A stretch of DNA of 64,000 bases, from assembly GCA_964242595.1 (NCBI GenBank), contig CAXTBC010000011.1, positions 1 through 64,000 of the forward strand, in the 5' to 3' direction. Source of the DNA: BOG-908 sp964242595 (GTDB lineage Bacteria; Pseudomonadota; Alphaproteobacteria; Acetobacterales; Acetobacteraceae). Below the pieces are notes generated by a model. The model saw only the letters and a list, made by a program, of their open reading frames with translations, was not told the origin of the DNA and did not search any database. The first letter of the stretch is position 1. Each line of letters begins with the position of its first letter. Of this stretch, positions 18,855 through 26,513 are shown piece by piece. The position numbers and the translations under genes were made by a program.

Positions 18855-19939
18855 TGCGCCAAGCCCCCCTGCTGCAAACCTTCATGCAGGCTGGCGGGGC
18901 TGGCCGGGGAGCTCGCGTAGTGGCGCAGCCAGCGCAGGTCGCTCTCGTAGAACGGGCGCAGGTCCGGCATGCCGTGCTTGAGCATGGTGATGCGTTCGAC
19001 GCCCATGCCGAAGGCAAAGCCCTGCCACTCCCGCGGGTCGATGCCGCAATTGGCCAGCACCTTGGGATGAACCATGCCGCTGCCGAGGATCTCCAGCCAG
19101 TCGGTGCCGGCGCCCAGCTCGCCGGTGCGGCGGCTCCAGCCGATGTCGACCTCCATGCTGGGCTCGGTGAACGGGAAATAGCTGGCGCGGAAGCGGACGG
19201 GCAGGGTGGCGATGCCGAAGAACGCGCGCAGGAAGTCGGTCAGGCAGCCCTTGAGGTGGCCGAGCGTGATGTCGCGGTCGATCACCAGGCCCTCGCACTG
19301 GTGGAACATCGGCGAGTGGGTGGCATCGTGGTCAGCCCGGTAGGTGCGGCCGGGGACGATCACCCGGATGGGCGGCGGCTGGTCCAGCATGGTGCGGACC
19401 TGGACGGGGCTGGTGTGGGTGCGCAACACCCGCGGCGGGAAGCCGTCCTGACCGGGAAGATAGAAGGTGTCGTGGTCGTCGCGCGCGGGGTGGTGGCCGG
19501 GGATGTTGAGGGCGGAGAAGTTGTGCCAGTCGGACTCGATGTCCGGCCCCTCGGCGACGGTGAAGCCCATGGCGCCGAAGATGGCGTAGACCTCGTCCAG
19601 CGTGCGGCTGATCGGGTGGATGCTGCCGGTAGCGGCGGGGCGGGGTGGCAGGGTGACGTCGATGCGCTCGGCGGCCAGGCGGGCGTGCAGCGCGGCTGCG
19701 TCCAGCGTTGCGCGGCGGGTTTCGATGGCGGCGGCGAGCTCGTCTTTCAGCGCGTTGAGCGCGGCGCCGCGGGCGCGGCGTTCCTCCGGGGGGGTGCGGC
19801 CGAGTTCCTTGAGAAGCGTGGTGAGCACGCCGGACTTGCCGAGCGTGGCGACTCGCAGGGCGTCCCAGGACTTCAGGTCGGGCACCTGCTCCAGCGCTTG
19901 CAGCGTGTCGTCGCGTAGAGTGGAGAGATCGTCCGGCAT
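18851..19939 (-). CDS. pheS: Phenylalanine--tRNA ligase alpha subunit
   Basis: Catalytic alpha subunit, 362 residues, class II synthetase. An N-terminal coiled-coil (about 1-90, LKELGRTPPEERRARG) is followed by motif 2 (THSPMFHQCEGLVIDRD) and motif 3 (GFAFGMGVERITMLKHG). ATG 19939 has AGGA seven bases upstream and matches the usual start (MPDDLSTLRDD). A 16-codon extension to 19987 would read through repeat copy A and is rejected. It is in the order rpmI-rplT-pheS-pheT, the classic bacterial arrangement, with the repeat separating rplT and pheS by 141 bases. The C-terminus extends to overlap pheT. Confidence 0.98.
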   Translation of the reverse strand: MPDDLSTLRDDTLQALEQVPDLKSWDALRVATLGKSGVLTTLLKELGRTPPEERRARGAALNALKDELAAAIETRRATLDAAALHARLAAERIDVTLPPRPAATGSIHPISRTLDEVYAIFGAMGFTVAEGPDIESDWHNFSALNIPGHHPARDDHDTFYLPGQDGFPPRVLRTHTSPVQVRTMLDQPPPIRVIVPGRTYRADHDATHSPMFHQCEGLVIDRDITLGHLKGCLTDFLRAFFGIATLPVRFRASYFPFTEPSMEVDIGWSRRTGELGAGTDWLEILGSGMVHPKVLANCGIDPREWQGFAFGMGVERITMLKHGMPDLRPFYESDLRWLRHYASSPASPASLHEGLQQGGLAQ

Positions 19940-19951
19940 TGTCGGTCCTAA

Positions 19952-20082
19952 AGAAAGGAAGGCCTTCTTTCTTGAAAAAAGAAGCAAAAAACTGTTGTCC
20001 GTTTGGGCGCGCCGGTCTCCAACGTCGCGCCTAAGGGAGCAAAAGTTTTTTGGTTCTTTTTTTCAAAAAAGAACTCTTCCTT
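19952..20082. repeat. Nested A/T palindromic element, copy A (rplT-pheS gap)
   Basis: The left arm holds the hairpin TTCTTTCTTGAAAAAAGAA (19965-19983) followed by GCAAAAAACTGTTG. The right arm is its inverse: GCAAAAGTTTTTTGG and TTCTTTTTTTCAAAAAAGAA (to about 20073), ending in a CTTCCTT tract. The 40-base centre is unique. It fills most of the gap between rplT and pheS. Confidence 0.9.
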
Positions 20083-20464
20083 ACTCCGCCGCCACCGGCT
20101 CGGCCGCAGCCGCCATGGTCGCCTGCACCGCCTTGACGATCTCGGCAAACGCCGCCGGGTCGTCGAACGCGATTGCGGCCAACACCTTGCGGTCCATCTC
20201 GATGCCGGTCTGCGCCAGGCCGTGGATGAACCTGCTGTAGGTGATGCCGTGCTCGCGCACCGCGGCGTTGATGCGCTGGATCCAAAGCGCGCGGAACTCG
20301 CGCTTCTTCACCCGGCGGTCGCGGTAGGCGTATTGCAGGCTCTTCTCGAGCCGCTCCAGGGCGATGCGGTAGTTGGTGGAGGACCGGCCGAAGAAGCCCT
20401 TGCTCTGCTTGAGGACCTTTTTGTGCCGGGCGTGGGCGGTGACGCCCCGTTTGACGCGTGCCAT
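20081..20464 (-). CDS. rplT: 50S ribosomal protein L20
   Basis: Early-assembly 23S rRNA-binding protein, 127 residues; in other bacteria it also autoregulates its operon. The basic N-terminus MARVKRGVTAHARHKKVLK and the block RRVKKREFRALWIQRINAA are diagnostic. The C-terminus has an Ala/Glu-rich tail beyond about residue 118 that is longer than the minimal L20. It lies 14 bases downstream of rpmI. The stop codon touches the border of repeat copy A. Confidence 0.98.
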   Translation of the reverse strand: MARVKRGVTAHARHKKVLKQSKGFFGRSSTNYRIALERLEKSLQYAYRDRRVKKREFRALWIQRINAAVREHGITYSRFIHGLAQTGIEMDRKVLAAIAFDDPAAFAEIVKAVQATMAAAAEPVAAE

Positions 20465-20478
20465 CTATGCGCTCCTTC

Positions 20479-20682
20479 TCACCGCAGGCCGTAGGGGGCC
20501 CACTGCTTGACGGTGATGCCGTCTGCGTGGGTCAGGGTCTGGCTGCCGCGGTTGCTGCGGATGGCCTTCTGCGGGCGGGCGGACAGGTTGTGCCGCTTCT
20601 TGCCGGGACCGGCCAGCACCTTGCCTGTGGCGGTGATCTTGAAGCGCTTCTTGACGGAAGACTTCGTCTTCATCTTGGGCAT
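20479..20682 (-). CDS. rpmI: 50S ribosomal protein L35
   Basis: Small basic large-subunit protein, 67 residues (MPKMKTKSSVKKRFKITATG). I chose ATG 20682 because GGAG is seven bases upstream and the product then has the normal L35 length; a 20-codon extension is not conserved-looking. It starts the rpmI-rplT-pheS-pheT run. The usual upstream gene infC is not present; instead a divergent zinc-ribbon gene lies there, so the promoter must be in 20683-20900. Confidence 0.97.
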   Translation of the reverse strand: MPKMKTKSSVKKRFKITATGKVLAGPGKKRHNLSARPQKAIRSNRGSQTLTHADGITVKQWAPYGLR

Positions 20683-20902
20683 TTCGGAGCTCCTTATGAG
20701 TAGGCCCCGTGCCGACAGGCGCCGCGGATGGGCGCCGTACACGAGCGTCGCGGCCGGGCATGCCCATACAGGCCTGGACGCGCGAACAGGGGCGGGGTTG
20801 TAGCGACGCCGGAACCGCTACGCAAGCGGCCTGCCTGCGCGTGCCGGATTTGATGAAACAGCGGCTCGGCCACCTAAATTCGTAGGTTAGGCTGAAAATA
20901 TG

Positions 20903-20908
20903 TATACT
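20903..20908 (+). promoter_or_regulatory. Likely -10 box (TATACT) for the zinc-ribbon gene
   Basis: An unusually AT-rich patch (about 20893-20910) in GC-rich surroundings contains TATACT, close to the sigma-70 -10 consensus. Transcription starting near 20915 would give a leader of about 45 bases to ATG 20961, which has GAGG six bases upstream. No strong -35 is visible. This is one reason to prefer 20961 over ATG 20919. Confidence 0.45.
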
Positions 20909-20960
20909 ATAGGCCTGTATGTCTATTTTTCAGACACAGTCCGCAGCGCGTGAGGTTGGC

Positions 20961-21698
20961 ATGGCGTCGATGGAGGCGCCGCGACGGCGGCTGGATCGCG
21001 AGGTAACCCCGGGGCGGTGCGGCAACCTCGACTATTGTTCGATCGGCATGCAACGCGTGCTGGTGAAGGTGGCGCTCAGCCAGCCTTTCGTCTGCCCGGA
21101 ATGCGGCTCGCCGTTGCGGCCGCCCGGGCAGCTGCGCAAGGCGGCAAGGCTTTCACTGCTGTTGCCGGCGTTGCGGATGGCGGTGCTACTGGCGGCCATG
21201 GGCGCGTCGGGCGCTGCAGGCTACGTGGCCGGCCGGATGCAGCCGGCGGTGAGCAAAGCGGTGCACACGGCCGGTACAGGGTTGGAGGCTGTGGAGAGTG
21301 CGGTTGGGCTGGCAGTGCCGTCGCCGGCCGTAGCTGCCAACGCCGTGCCGACGGCCCGAGCGGCCGCGCCGGTGTTCGTCGCTGATCGACCCTACCCACT
21401 ACGGGCCGCGCCGGTGGACGCGGCCAAGCCGCCCGGGCGCCTGATGCGCGAGGCGCGGTTCGGCCAGGTGACGGTGGATTGTGCGCTGGCGGCCGTGCTG
21501 CGGCATCCCGCCTGCCAGGTGACGGACATCAGGGGGGCGGACCCGGTTTCAGCCGCGGCGGTCCTGTGGCTGCAGGGACTGTCGGTGCAGTACGCGCCGA
21601 GTGTGCGCGGGGGCGCGTCCGTGTCGCTGGACCACCGCTGGCGGGTGATCTTTGAGGACTACAGCGGGACGGCACGCCGGGGCATGGCACAGCCGTAA
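20961..21698 (+). CDS. Zinc-ribbon membrane protein with one degenerate TonB-C-like domain
   Basis: Protein of 245 residues from ATG 20961; ATG 20919 is possible but leaves almost no leader after the likely promoter. The N-terminus has a C-x5-C-x18-C-x2-C-G zinc-ribbon pattern (PGRCGNLDYC, then FVCPECGSPLRPP). One membrane helix follows (ALRMAVLLAAMGASGAAGYVA), then an Ala/Pro linker. The C-terminal domain of about 90 residues resembles the TonB C-terminal fold, with two Cys (VTVDCALAAV, HPACQVTDI). The topology would put the ribbon in the cytoplasm and the C-terminal domain in the periplasm. It is paralogous to the next gene, 149 bases downstream. Function unknown; a TonB-like energy transducer or sensor are both guesses. 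Confidence 0.8.
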   Translation: MASMEAPRRRLDREVTPGRCGNLDYCSIGMQRVLVKVALSQPFVCPECGSPLRPPGQLRKAARLSLLLPALRMAVLLAAMGASGAAGYVAGRMQPAVSKAVHTAGTGLEAVESAVGLAVPSPAVAANAVPTARAAAPVFVADRPYPLRAAPVDAAKPPGRLMREARFGQVTVDCALAAVLRHPACQVTDIRGADPVSAAAVLWLQGLSVQYAPSVRGGASVSLDHRWRVIFEDYSGTARRGMAQP

Positions 21699-21847
21699 GC
21701 GGCAGCAACGCCACATGACTCCAAAATGTCGCGCCCGGAACGACAGACCATTGCACAACCGTGTGTTAACACCGTAGCTGTAATTATTCGCCTGTCGGCC
21801 TGTGCTGCCGTGCGGCGTGTTGCTTAAGAGGGGAGAGCAGGGGGCGC

Positions 21848-23260
21848 ATGGTCGAGACACCTGGCATGTGCATGCAGACGAGGACCTGCGAGGTGGCGCG
21901 GTCTGCGCGCAGCGTTTCGGTGCCGCTCGGCACGTCGTTCGTGTGCCCGGAATGCGGCAACGGGCTGGTGCCGCCGGTGCAGGCTGGCCCGCCCGCGGCA
22001 CCGGGTCGGGTGCCGTTGTCCGGGCCGATGGCGCTGGTCGGCTCGGCGTTGCTGGTTCTGGGCGGCGCGGTTTTCTTGGGACGCATGCTGGGCGAGGTGA
22101 GCCGGCCGCCGGCGCCGGCGGCCGTGCCGTTGGTGGCTACTGCCGCACCGCCGGCTGCTCCACAGGCCGCGGCTGCGGGAAACGCGGGGGCCGCGATGGC
22201 CACCGACCGTAAAACGGTGGCCGTCGAGGCGCCGGAGGGCAAGTCCGTGACGCCCAGGCAGGCTGACACAACGCCGCCGTCGCTTGCGACGCAACCTGCG
22301 CTTGCGGCGTTGCCCACGCCGCCGCAGCTACCCGTTGTTCAGACTACGCCGGCTCCTCCGGCGTCGCCCGCGCCGACGGTGCAGCCGGAAAAGCGGATTG
22401 CCGCAGCGCCGGAACCGCCGGCGGCCAGGCCTTTGGCCCTGCCGGAGGCCGCGCCCAAAGCCGCGCCAGCGCCGAAGCCGGCGTTGGTGGCGGCGCTACC
22501 GCCGCCCCCCGACCAGCCGTTCTCGCCGGTGCCAGTGACAGGCGGTGCGCCGGCTTACCCGTCGGAGCTTGTCGCGACCGGCCGGCCCGGGCGCGTGACT
22601 GTCACGTGCCAGGTACAGGTGGATGGGGCACCGACCGGGTGCCGGGCGGTAGCGGCCAAAGGCGGGCCAGCCTTTGCCGCCACAACGCTGGCGTGGCTGG
22701 GCAGCGGGCACGTACGCTACCGCCCCGTGGTGCTGCATGGCCGGGTACAGGCTGGCCAGCGGAGCTGGACGCTGGCGATCACGGCGCCAGAAGCGGTGCT
22801 GGCCGACATACGCCGTAAGCAGGCCGAGGCGTCGCAGCAGGCCGAAGCGAGTGCCCAGGTAGCAGCGCCGCTGACGGCCGAGAAGGTGGTTGCCCGCCAG
22901 GTGCTGCCAGCGCCGGACGTGACCGCGCCCACCGTCGCTGCGCCGGCCTTCGCACCCGCCGTTGCCGACCGGCCCTTCTCTACCCGCGTGCTGACCGGCG
23001 GCGCGCCGCGCTTTCCCAGCGGCTACGACCAGCACCGATCGGGCGCGGTGACGGTAAGCTGCGTGGTCAGCGAGGGCGGCACACCTTCCGGTTGCCGGGT
23101 GGTGAAGGTGTCCGGTGGCAAGGCGTTCGGCCGGTCCGTGCAGGAGTGGCTGAGCTCCGGCCAAGTGCGGTTCTCGCCGGCGACGGTGCAGGGGCAGCCG
23201 GTGAGCCGCCAGGAGACCTGGGCAGTCGTCTTCAAACCGGATAGTGACGGCGGCGAGTAG
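21848..23260 (+). CDS. Zinc-ribbon membrane protein with two TonB-C-like domains
   Basis: Protein of 470 residues, larger paralogue of the preceding gene. It has the same C-x5-C-x18-C-x2-C-G ribbon (PGMCMQTRTC, then FVCPECGNGLVPP), one membrane helix (PMALVGSALLVLGGAVFLG), and a long Pro/Ala-rich periplasmic linker (about 85-210). Two copies of a TonB-C-like domain of about 90 residues follow. Copy 1 starts PVTGGAPAYPSELVATGRPG and copy 2 starts RVLTGGAPRFPSGYDQHRSG. Each has two Cys around the strand (VTVTCQVQVDGAPTGCRAV; VTVSCVVSEGGTPSGCRVV), possibly a disulfide. A linker with an Ala/Gln helix (about 315-345) separates the copies. ExbB/ExbD genes are not adjacent, so a classical TonB role is not supported by context. 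Confidence 0.82.
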   Translation: MVETPGMCMQTRTCEVARSARSVSVPLGTSFVCPECGNGLVPPVQAGPPAAPGRVPLSGPMALVGSALLVLGGAVFLGRMLGEVSRPPAPAAVPLVATAAPPAAPQAAAAGNAGAAMATDRKTVAVEAPEGKSVTPRQADTTPPSLATQPALAALPTPPQLPVVQTTPAPPASPAPTVQPEKRIAAAPEPPAARPLALPEAAPKAAPAPKPALVAALPPPPDQPFSPVPVTGGAPAYPSELVATGRPGRVTVTCQVQVDGAPTGCRAVAAKGGPAFAATTLAWLGSGHVRYRPVVLHGRVQAGQRSWTLAITAPEAVLADIRRKQAEASQQAEASAQVAAPLTAEKVVARQVLPAPDVTAPTVAAPAFAPAVADRPFSTRVLTGGAPRFPSGYDQHRSGAVTVSCVVSEGGTPSGCRVVKVSGGKAFGRSVQEWLSSGQVRFSPATVQGQPVSRQETWAVVFKPDSDGGE

Positions 23261-23325
23261 GCGGGCGAGTCGGGCGGCGGCGTGCTGCCGCCGCCCACGA
23301 GGCGCGGCTGCGCTGGACGGACGCG

Positions 23326-24150
23326 ATGCTGACCGAATTCCTCAAGATGCACGGCGCGGGCAACGACTTCATGGTGCTGGACGCGCGGGTGGCGGCGCCG
23401 GCGCTGGGACAGGCCCGTATCCGGGCGCTGGCGGACCGGCGGACCGGCATCGGGTGGGACCAGCTGGTCGTGCTGGAGGCGCCCACCAGCCAGGCCGCCG
23501 ACGTGGCGATGCGTATCTTCAACCTTGACGGCTCCGAGGCAGGGGCGTGCGGCAACGCGGCGCGCTGCGTGGCCGACACCGTGGCGCAAGGCGGCCCGGG
23601 GTCGTGCGCGGTGATCGAGACCCTGGCCGGGTTGCTGCCTGCCGTGCGCCTGCCAAGTGGCGAGATGCAGGTGGACATGGGCGCGCCGCGCCTGGGTTGG
23701 GCGGACATACCGCTGAGTGCAGCGTGCGACACGCTGCATCTGCCGCTCGGTTGCGACGCAGCGGCCACCTCGATGGGCAACCCGCACGTCACCGTCTTCG
23801 TGGCGGCGCTGGATGCGGTGGACCCGGCCTTGAAGGGGCCGCCGCTCGAACGCCACGGGCTGTTTCCCGACCGGGTGAACGTCGGGTTCGCTCAGGTGCT
23901 GGCGCCGGACCGCATCCGCCTGCGCGTCTGGGAACGTGGCGCCGGGCTGACGCGGGCCTGCGGCTCGGGCGCATGTGCGGCGCTGGTGGCTGCGCACCGG
24001 CGTGGCTTGGCCGATCGCCGGGCGGCGCTGGTGCTGGACGGCGGCACCCTGGAGATCGCCTGGCGCGAGGATGACGGGCACGTGCTGATGAGCGGGCCTT
24101 CGGTGCTGGCCTTTCAAGGCGTCGTCGATCTCTCTACCTACCCGGCATGA
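23326..24150 (+). CDS. dapF: Diaminopimelate epimerase
   Basis: Converts LL- to meso-diaminopimelate for lysine and peptidoglycan synthesis; cytoplasmic, 274 residues, cofactor-free. The two catalytic cysteines are C75 (AGACGNAARC) and C212 (TRACGSGACAAL). The N-terminus FLKMHGAGNDFMVLDAR is typical. The stop overlaps the ATG of a 35-codon remnant (ATGA). Gene order dapF-(remnant)-ftsY fits the alphaproteobacterial dapF-mtaB-ftsY arrangement. Confidence 0.98.
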   Translation: MLTEFLKMHGAGNDFMVLDARVAAPALGQARIRALADRRTGIGWDQLVVLEAPTSQAADVAMRIFNLDGSEAGACGNAARCVADTVAQGGPGSCAVIETLAGLLPAVRLPSGEMQVDMGAPRLGWADIPLSAACDTLHLPLGCDAAATSMGNPHVTVFVAALDAVDPALKGPPLERHGLFPDRVNVGFAQVLAPDRIRLRVWERGAGLTRACGSGACAALVAAHRRGLADRRAALVLDGGTLEIAWREDDGHVLMSGPSVLAFQGVVDLSTYPA

Positions 24151-24254
24151 GCGCCACCTTACCGACCCAGAGCTGCCGGCTGAAGGGCTACGCGAGCGAG
24201 GCGGTCGGCAAGCTAGGCGCAGAAGCCGGCCCGCCCCTGACGCGGGCGACCTGA
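24147..24254 (+). pseudogene. 35-codon remnant resembling the MtaB N-terminus
   Basis: The short frame reads MSATLPTQSCRLKGYASE, continues AVGKLGAEAG, and ends four bases before the GTG of ftsY. It resembles the start of MtaB/MiaB-type methylthiotransferases (pattern GCRLNxYESE... EAG), an enzyme usually encoded between dapF and ftsY in alphaproteobacteria. The radical-SAM, TRAM and remaining UPF0004 parts are gone, so most of the gene seems to have been deleted cleanly, leaving a frame that still couples dapF to ftsY. The match is short, so chance is possible. Confidence 0.55.
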
Positions 24255-24257
24255 GCC

Positions 24258-25178
24258 GTGGCGCTCGGCTTCTTCTCCCGGCTGAAAGAAGGCCTCTCGC
24301 GCAGCACGCAGAAGCTGAGCGACAGCCTCGGCACCGGCTTCATACGACGCAAGCTGGACGACGCAGCGCTCGAGGAGCTGGAGGACGCGCTGATCTCGGC
24401 CGATCTGGGTCCCGCAGTAGCGCGGCGGATCATCCGCAGCTTCCGCGCCAGCCGGTTCGGGCGCGAAGTGACGGATCCCGAGGTGCGCGCGGCGCTGGCC
24501 GAGGAGGTGGCGGCGATCCTGGCGCCGGTGGCGGCGCCGCTGGTTCTGGACCCGGCGCGTCGGCCGCACGTAGTGCTGATGGTCGGCGTGAACGGCACCG
24601 GCAAGACCACGACGATCGGCAAGCTGGCGTTGCAGTTCAGGTCCGAGGGCAAGAAGGCGGTGCTGGCGGCGGGCGACACGTTCCGGGCAGCGGCCGTGGA
24701 GCAGCTGCAGGTGTGGGGCGAGCGGACCGGCGCCCCGGTGATCAGCGCGCCGCCGAACGCCGACCCGGCGGGCCTGGCGTTCGACGCGCTGACGCGCGCG
24801 CGCGCGGGCGGCGCGGACGTGCTGCTGATCGACACCGCGGGGCGGCTGCACAACAAATCCGCCCTGATGGAGGAGCTGCAGAAGATCATCCGCGTGCTGC
24901 GCAAGCAGGACGAGAGCGCGCCGCATTCGATCCTGCTGGTGCTGGACGCCACCACCGGCCAGAATGCCATCCAGCAGGTGCGTGTGTTCAGCGAGATGGT
25001 GGCGGTGACCGGGCTGATCGTGACCAAGCTGGACGGCAGCGCGCGGGGCGGCGTGGTGGTGGCGCTGGCCGAGGCGTTCGGCCTGCCGATCCACGCGGTG
25101 GGAGTGGGCGAGCAGGCGGGAGACCTGCGGCCGTTCGTGCCTGCCGAGTTCGCGCGCGGCTTGGTGGGCACCGGCTAG
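24258..25178 (+). CDS. ftsY: Signal recognition particle receptor FtsY
   Basis: SRP-family GTPase, 306 residues, docking ribosome-SRP complexes at the inner membrane. The acidic A domain of longer orthologues is missing, as is usual in alphaproteobacteria; the protein starts directly with FFSRLKEGLSRSTQKL (membrane-binding helix). NG-domain motifs are intact: GVNGTGKTTTIGKLA (P-loop), DTFRAAAVEQL, DTAGRLHNK and TKLDGSARGG. GTG 24258 is the start. It lies directly after the mtaB-like remnant, suggesting co-transcription with dapF. Confidence 0.98.
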   Translation: MALGFFSRLKEGLSRSTQKLSDSLGTGFIRRKLDDAALEELEDALISADLGPAVARRIIRSFRASRFGREVTDPEVRAALAEEVAAILAPVAAPLVLDPARRPHVVLMVGVNGTGKTTTIGKLALQFRSEGKKAVLAAGDTFRAAAVEQLQVWGERTGAPVISAPPNADPAGLAFDALTRARAGGADVLLIDTAGRLHNKSALMEELQKIIRVLRKQDESAPHSILLVLDATTGQNAIQQVRVFSEMVAVTGLIVTKLDGSARGGVVVALAEAFGLPIHAVGVGEQAGDLRPFVPAEFARGLVGTG

Positions 25179-25269
25179 CGAAGGGGGCGGGTCTTAAAGC
25201 TCCGTCACCGGAGCGAGCGCGGCGCACGACACGGTTCGGGCAGGACGCGAATTTTTCACCGGAGGCAGG

Positions 25270-26118
25270 ATGCAGGAACGCGAACCCAGCCGTACCGCCT
25301 TCGCCGCCGCCGTCTACCGTGCGGCACACCAGGTGCTGGAGCAGGGCCGCATCTTCGCCGACCCGCTCGCCGTCCAGCTTGCGGGCGTGACGCCGGACAG
25401 CTTCCGGCAGGACCCTGACGCCCAGGCGGCCCAGCGCGGGATCCGGTTCTTCGTGGCCGCACGGTCGCACGTCGCCGAGGCGGCGCTCAGGCGCGGGGTG
25501 GAGGCTCGCGATGTCGGCCAGCTAGTCGTGTTGGGGGCGGGGCTGGATACCTTTGCCTACCGCAACCCGTTCGCCACTCGCCTGAAGGTGTTCGAGGTGG
25601 ACCATCCCGCCACCCAGGCCTGGAAGCGCCGGCGTCTGGGAGAGGCCGGCATCACAGTGCCCGAGGACCTGACCTACGCTCCCGTGGATTTCGAGCACGA
25701 GAGCCTGTCCGGGCGGCTTGCCGAGGCCGGGCTCGACCCGGGCGTCCGCTCCTTCTTTACCTGGCTCGGCGTGGTGCCTTACCTGACCGGGGAGGCAATC
25801 GCTTCTACCCTCTCCCAAATCGCCGGCCATCCCGGCGGTGCGGAGGTGGTGTTCGACTATGGGGAGCCGCCGGATCAGATAGACTCGTCCTACCGCGCCT
25901 TGCACGAAGCGCGGGCAGCGCGGGTGGCCGCTGCCGGCGAGCCGTTCCTCAGCTACTTCGATCCGGCGGGGCTGCACGCGGAGCTCCGCTTGGCGGGTTT
26001 CGTTTCGATTGACGATCTGGATGTGCCGTCACTCATGACGCGCGTGGGTGTGGGCCAGGCGGACGGCCCTCGGCGGAGCGGCGGCCACGTGCTGTTTGCT
26101 GCTACGCGGTTTGGCTGA
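25270..26118 (+). CDS. SAM-dependent methyltransferase, leucine carboxyl methyltransferase-like
   Basis: Class I methyltransferase of 282 residues, of the PPM1/LCM-like group common in bacteria (TIGR00027 style). Features are SRTAFAAAVYRAAHQ and IFADPLAVQL near the N-terminus, the SAM-binding motif VVLGAGLDTFAYR (about residue 80), FEVDHPATQAWKRRRL, and FFTWLGVVPYLTGEAI. Substrate unknown. GGAGG at 25261-25265, four bases before ATG, supports the start. It stands alone between ftsY and repeat copy B; about 90 bases separate it from ftsY. Confidence 0.9.
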   Translation: MQEREPSRTAFAAAVYRAAHQVLEQGRIFADPLAVQLAGVTPDSFRQDPDAQAAQRGIRFFVAARSHVAEAALRRGVEARDVGQLVVLGAGLDTFAYRNPFATRLKVFEVDHPATQAWKRRRLGEAGITVPEDLTYAPVDFEHESLSGRLAEAGLDPGVRSFFTWLGVVPYLTGEAIASTLSQIAGHPGGAEVVFDYGEPPDQIDSSYRALHEARAARVAAAGEPFLSYFDPAGLHAELRLAGFVSIDDLDVPSLMTRVGVGQADGPRRSGGHVLFAATRFG

Positions 26119-26125
26119 TGAGGTC

Positions 26126-26281
26126 AGGAAGCAAGGCCTTCTTTTTTGAGAAAGAAGCAAAAGCTTTTGTCCCTGCGCTATATCCGCGATCTCGGTCCAT
26201 CCTGCATTACCCGGCTGTTTCAAATGCGGGCAGCAAAAGTTTTTTAGTCCTTTTTTTCAAAAAAGGACTGCTTGCTTCCTG
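26126..26281. repeat. Nested A/T palindromic element, copy B (upstream of tRNA-Leu)
   Basis: The left arm starts AGGAAGCAAGGCCTTC, with hairpin TTCTTTTTTGAGAAAGAA and GCAAAAGCTTTTG. The right arm is GCAAAAGTTTTTTAG, then TCCTTTTTTTCAAAAAAGGA, ending CTGCTTGCTTCCT. The arms are inverted relative to each other over about 45 bases, with a 60-base unique centre. Confidence 0.9.
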
Positions 26282-26395
26282 AAAGAGTCAGCCAGAAGGT
26301 CGGCTGACCTAACCTGGGGTCTCGCCTCCTCCCGGCGGGGGCCGCCGCCTTGCACCCCCCACCGGCCTGCGCTAACCCCCACGCTTTGCCGGCCG

Positions 26396-26480
<85 letters not shown>

Positions 26481-26513
26481 GCCGAGCCACCGGCTACTGA
26501 GGATGCCCACGAG

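Noticed and set aside
16633..19017. Very long minus-strand frame (794 codons) and plus-strand frames of over 400 codons across pheT and pheS
   Set aside because: Translations are Arg/Ala/Gly-rich low-complexity products of high GC; pheT and pheS in the other frame are complete and well conserved.
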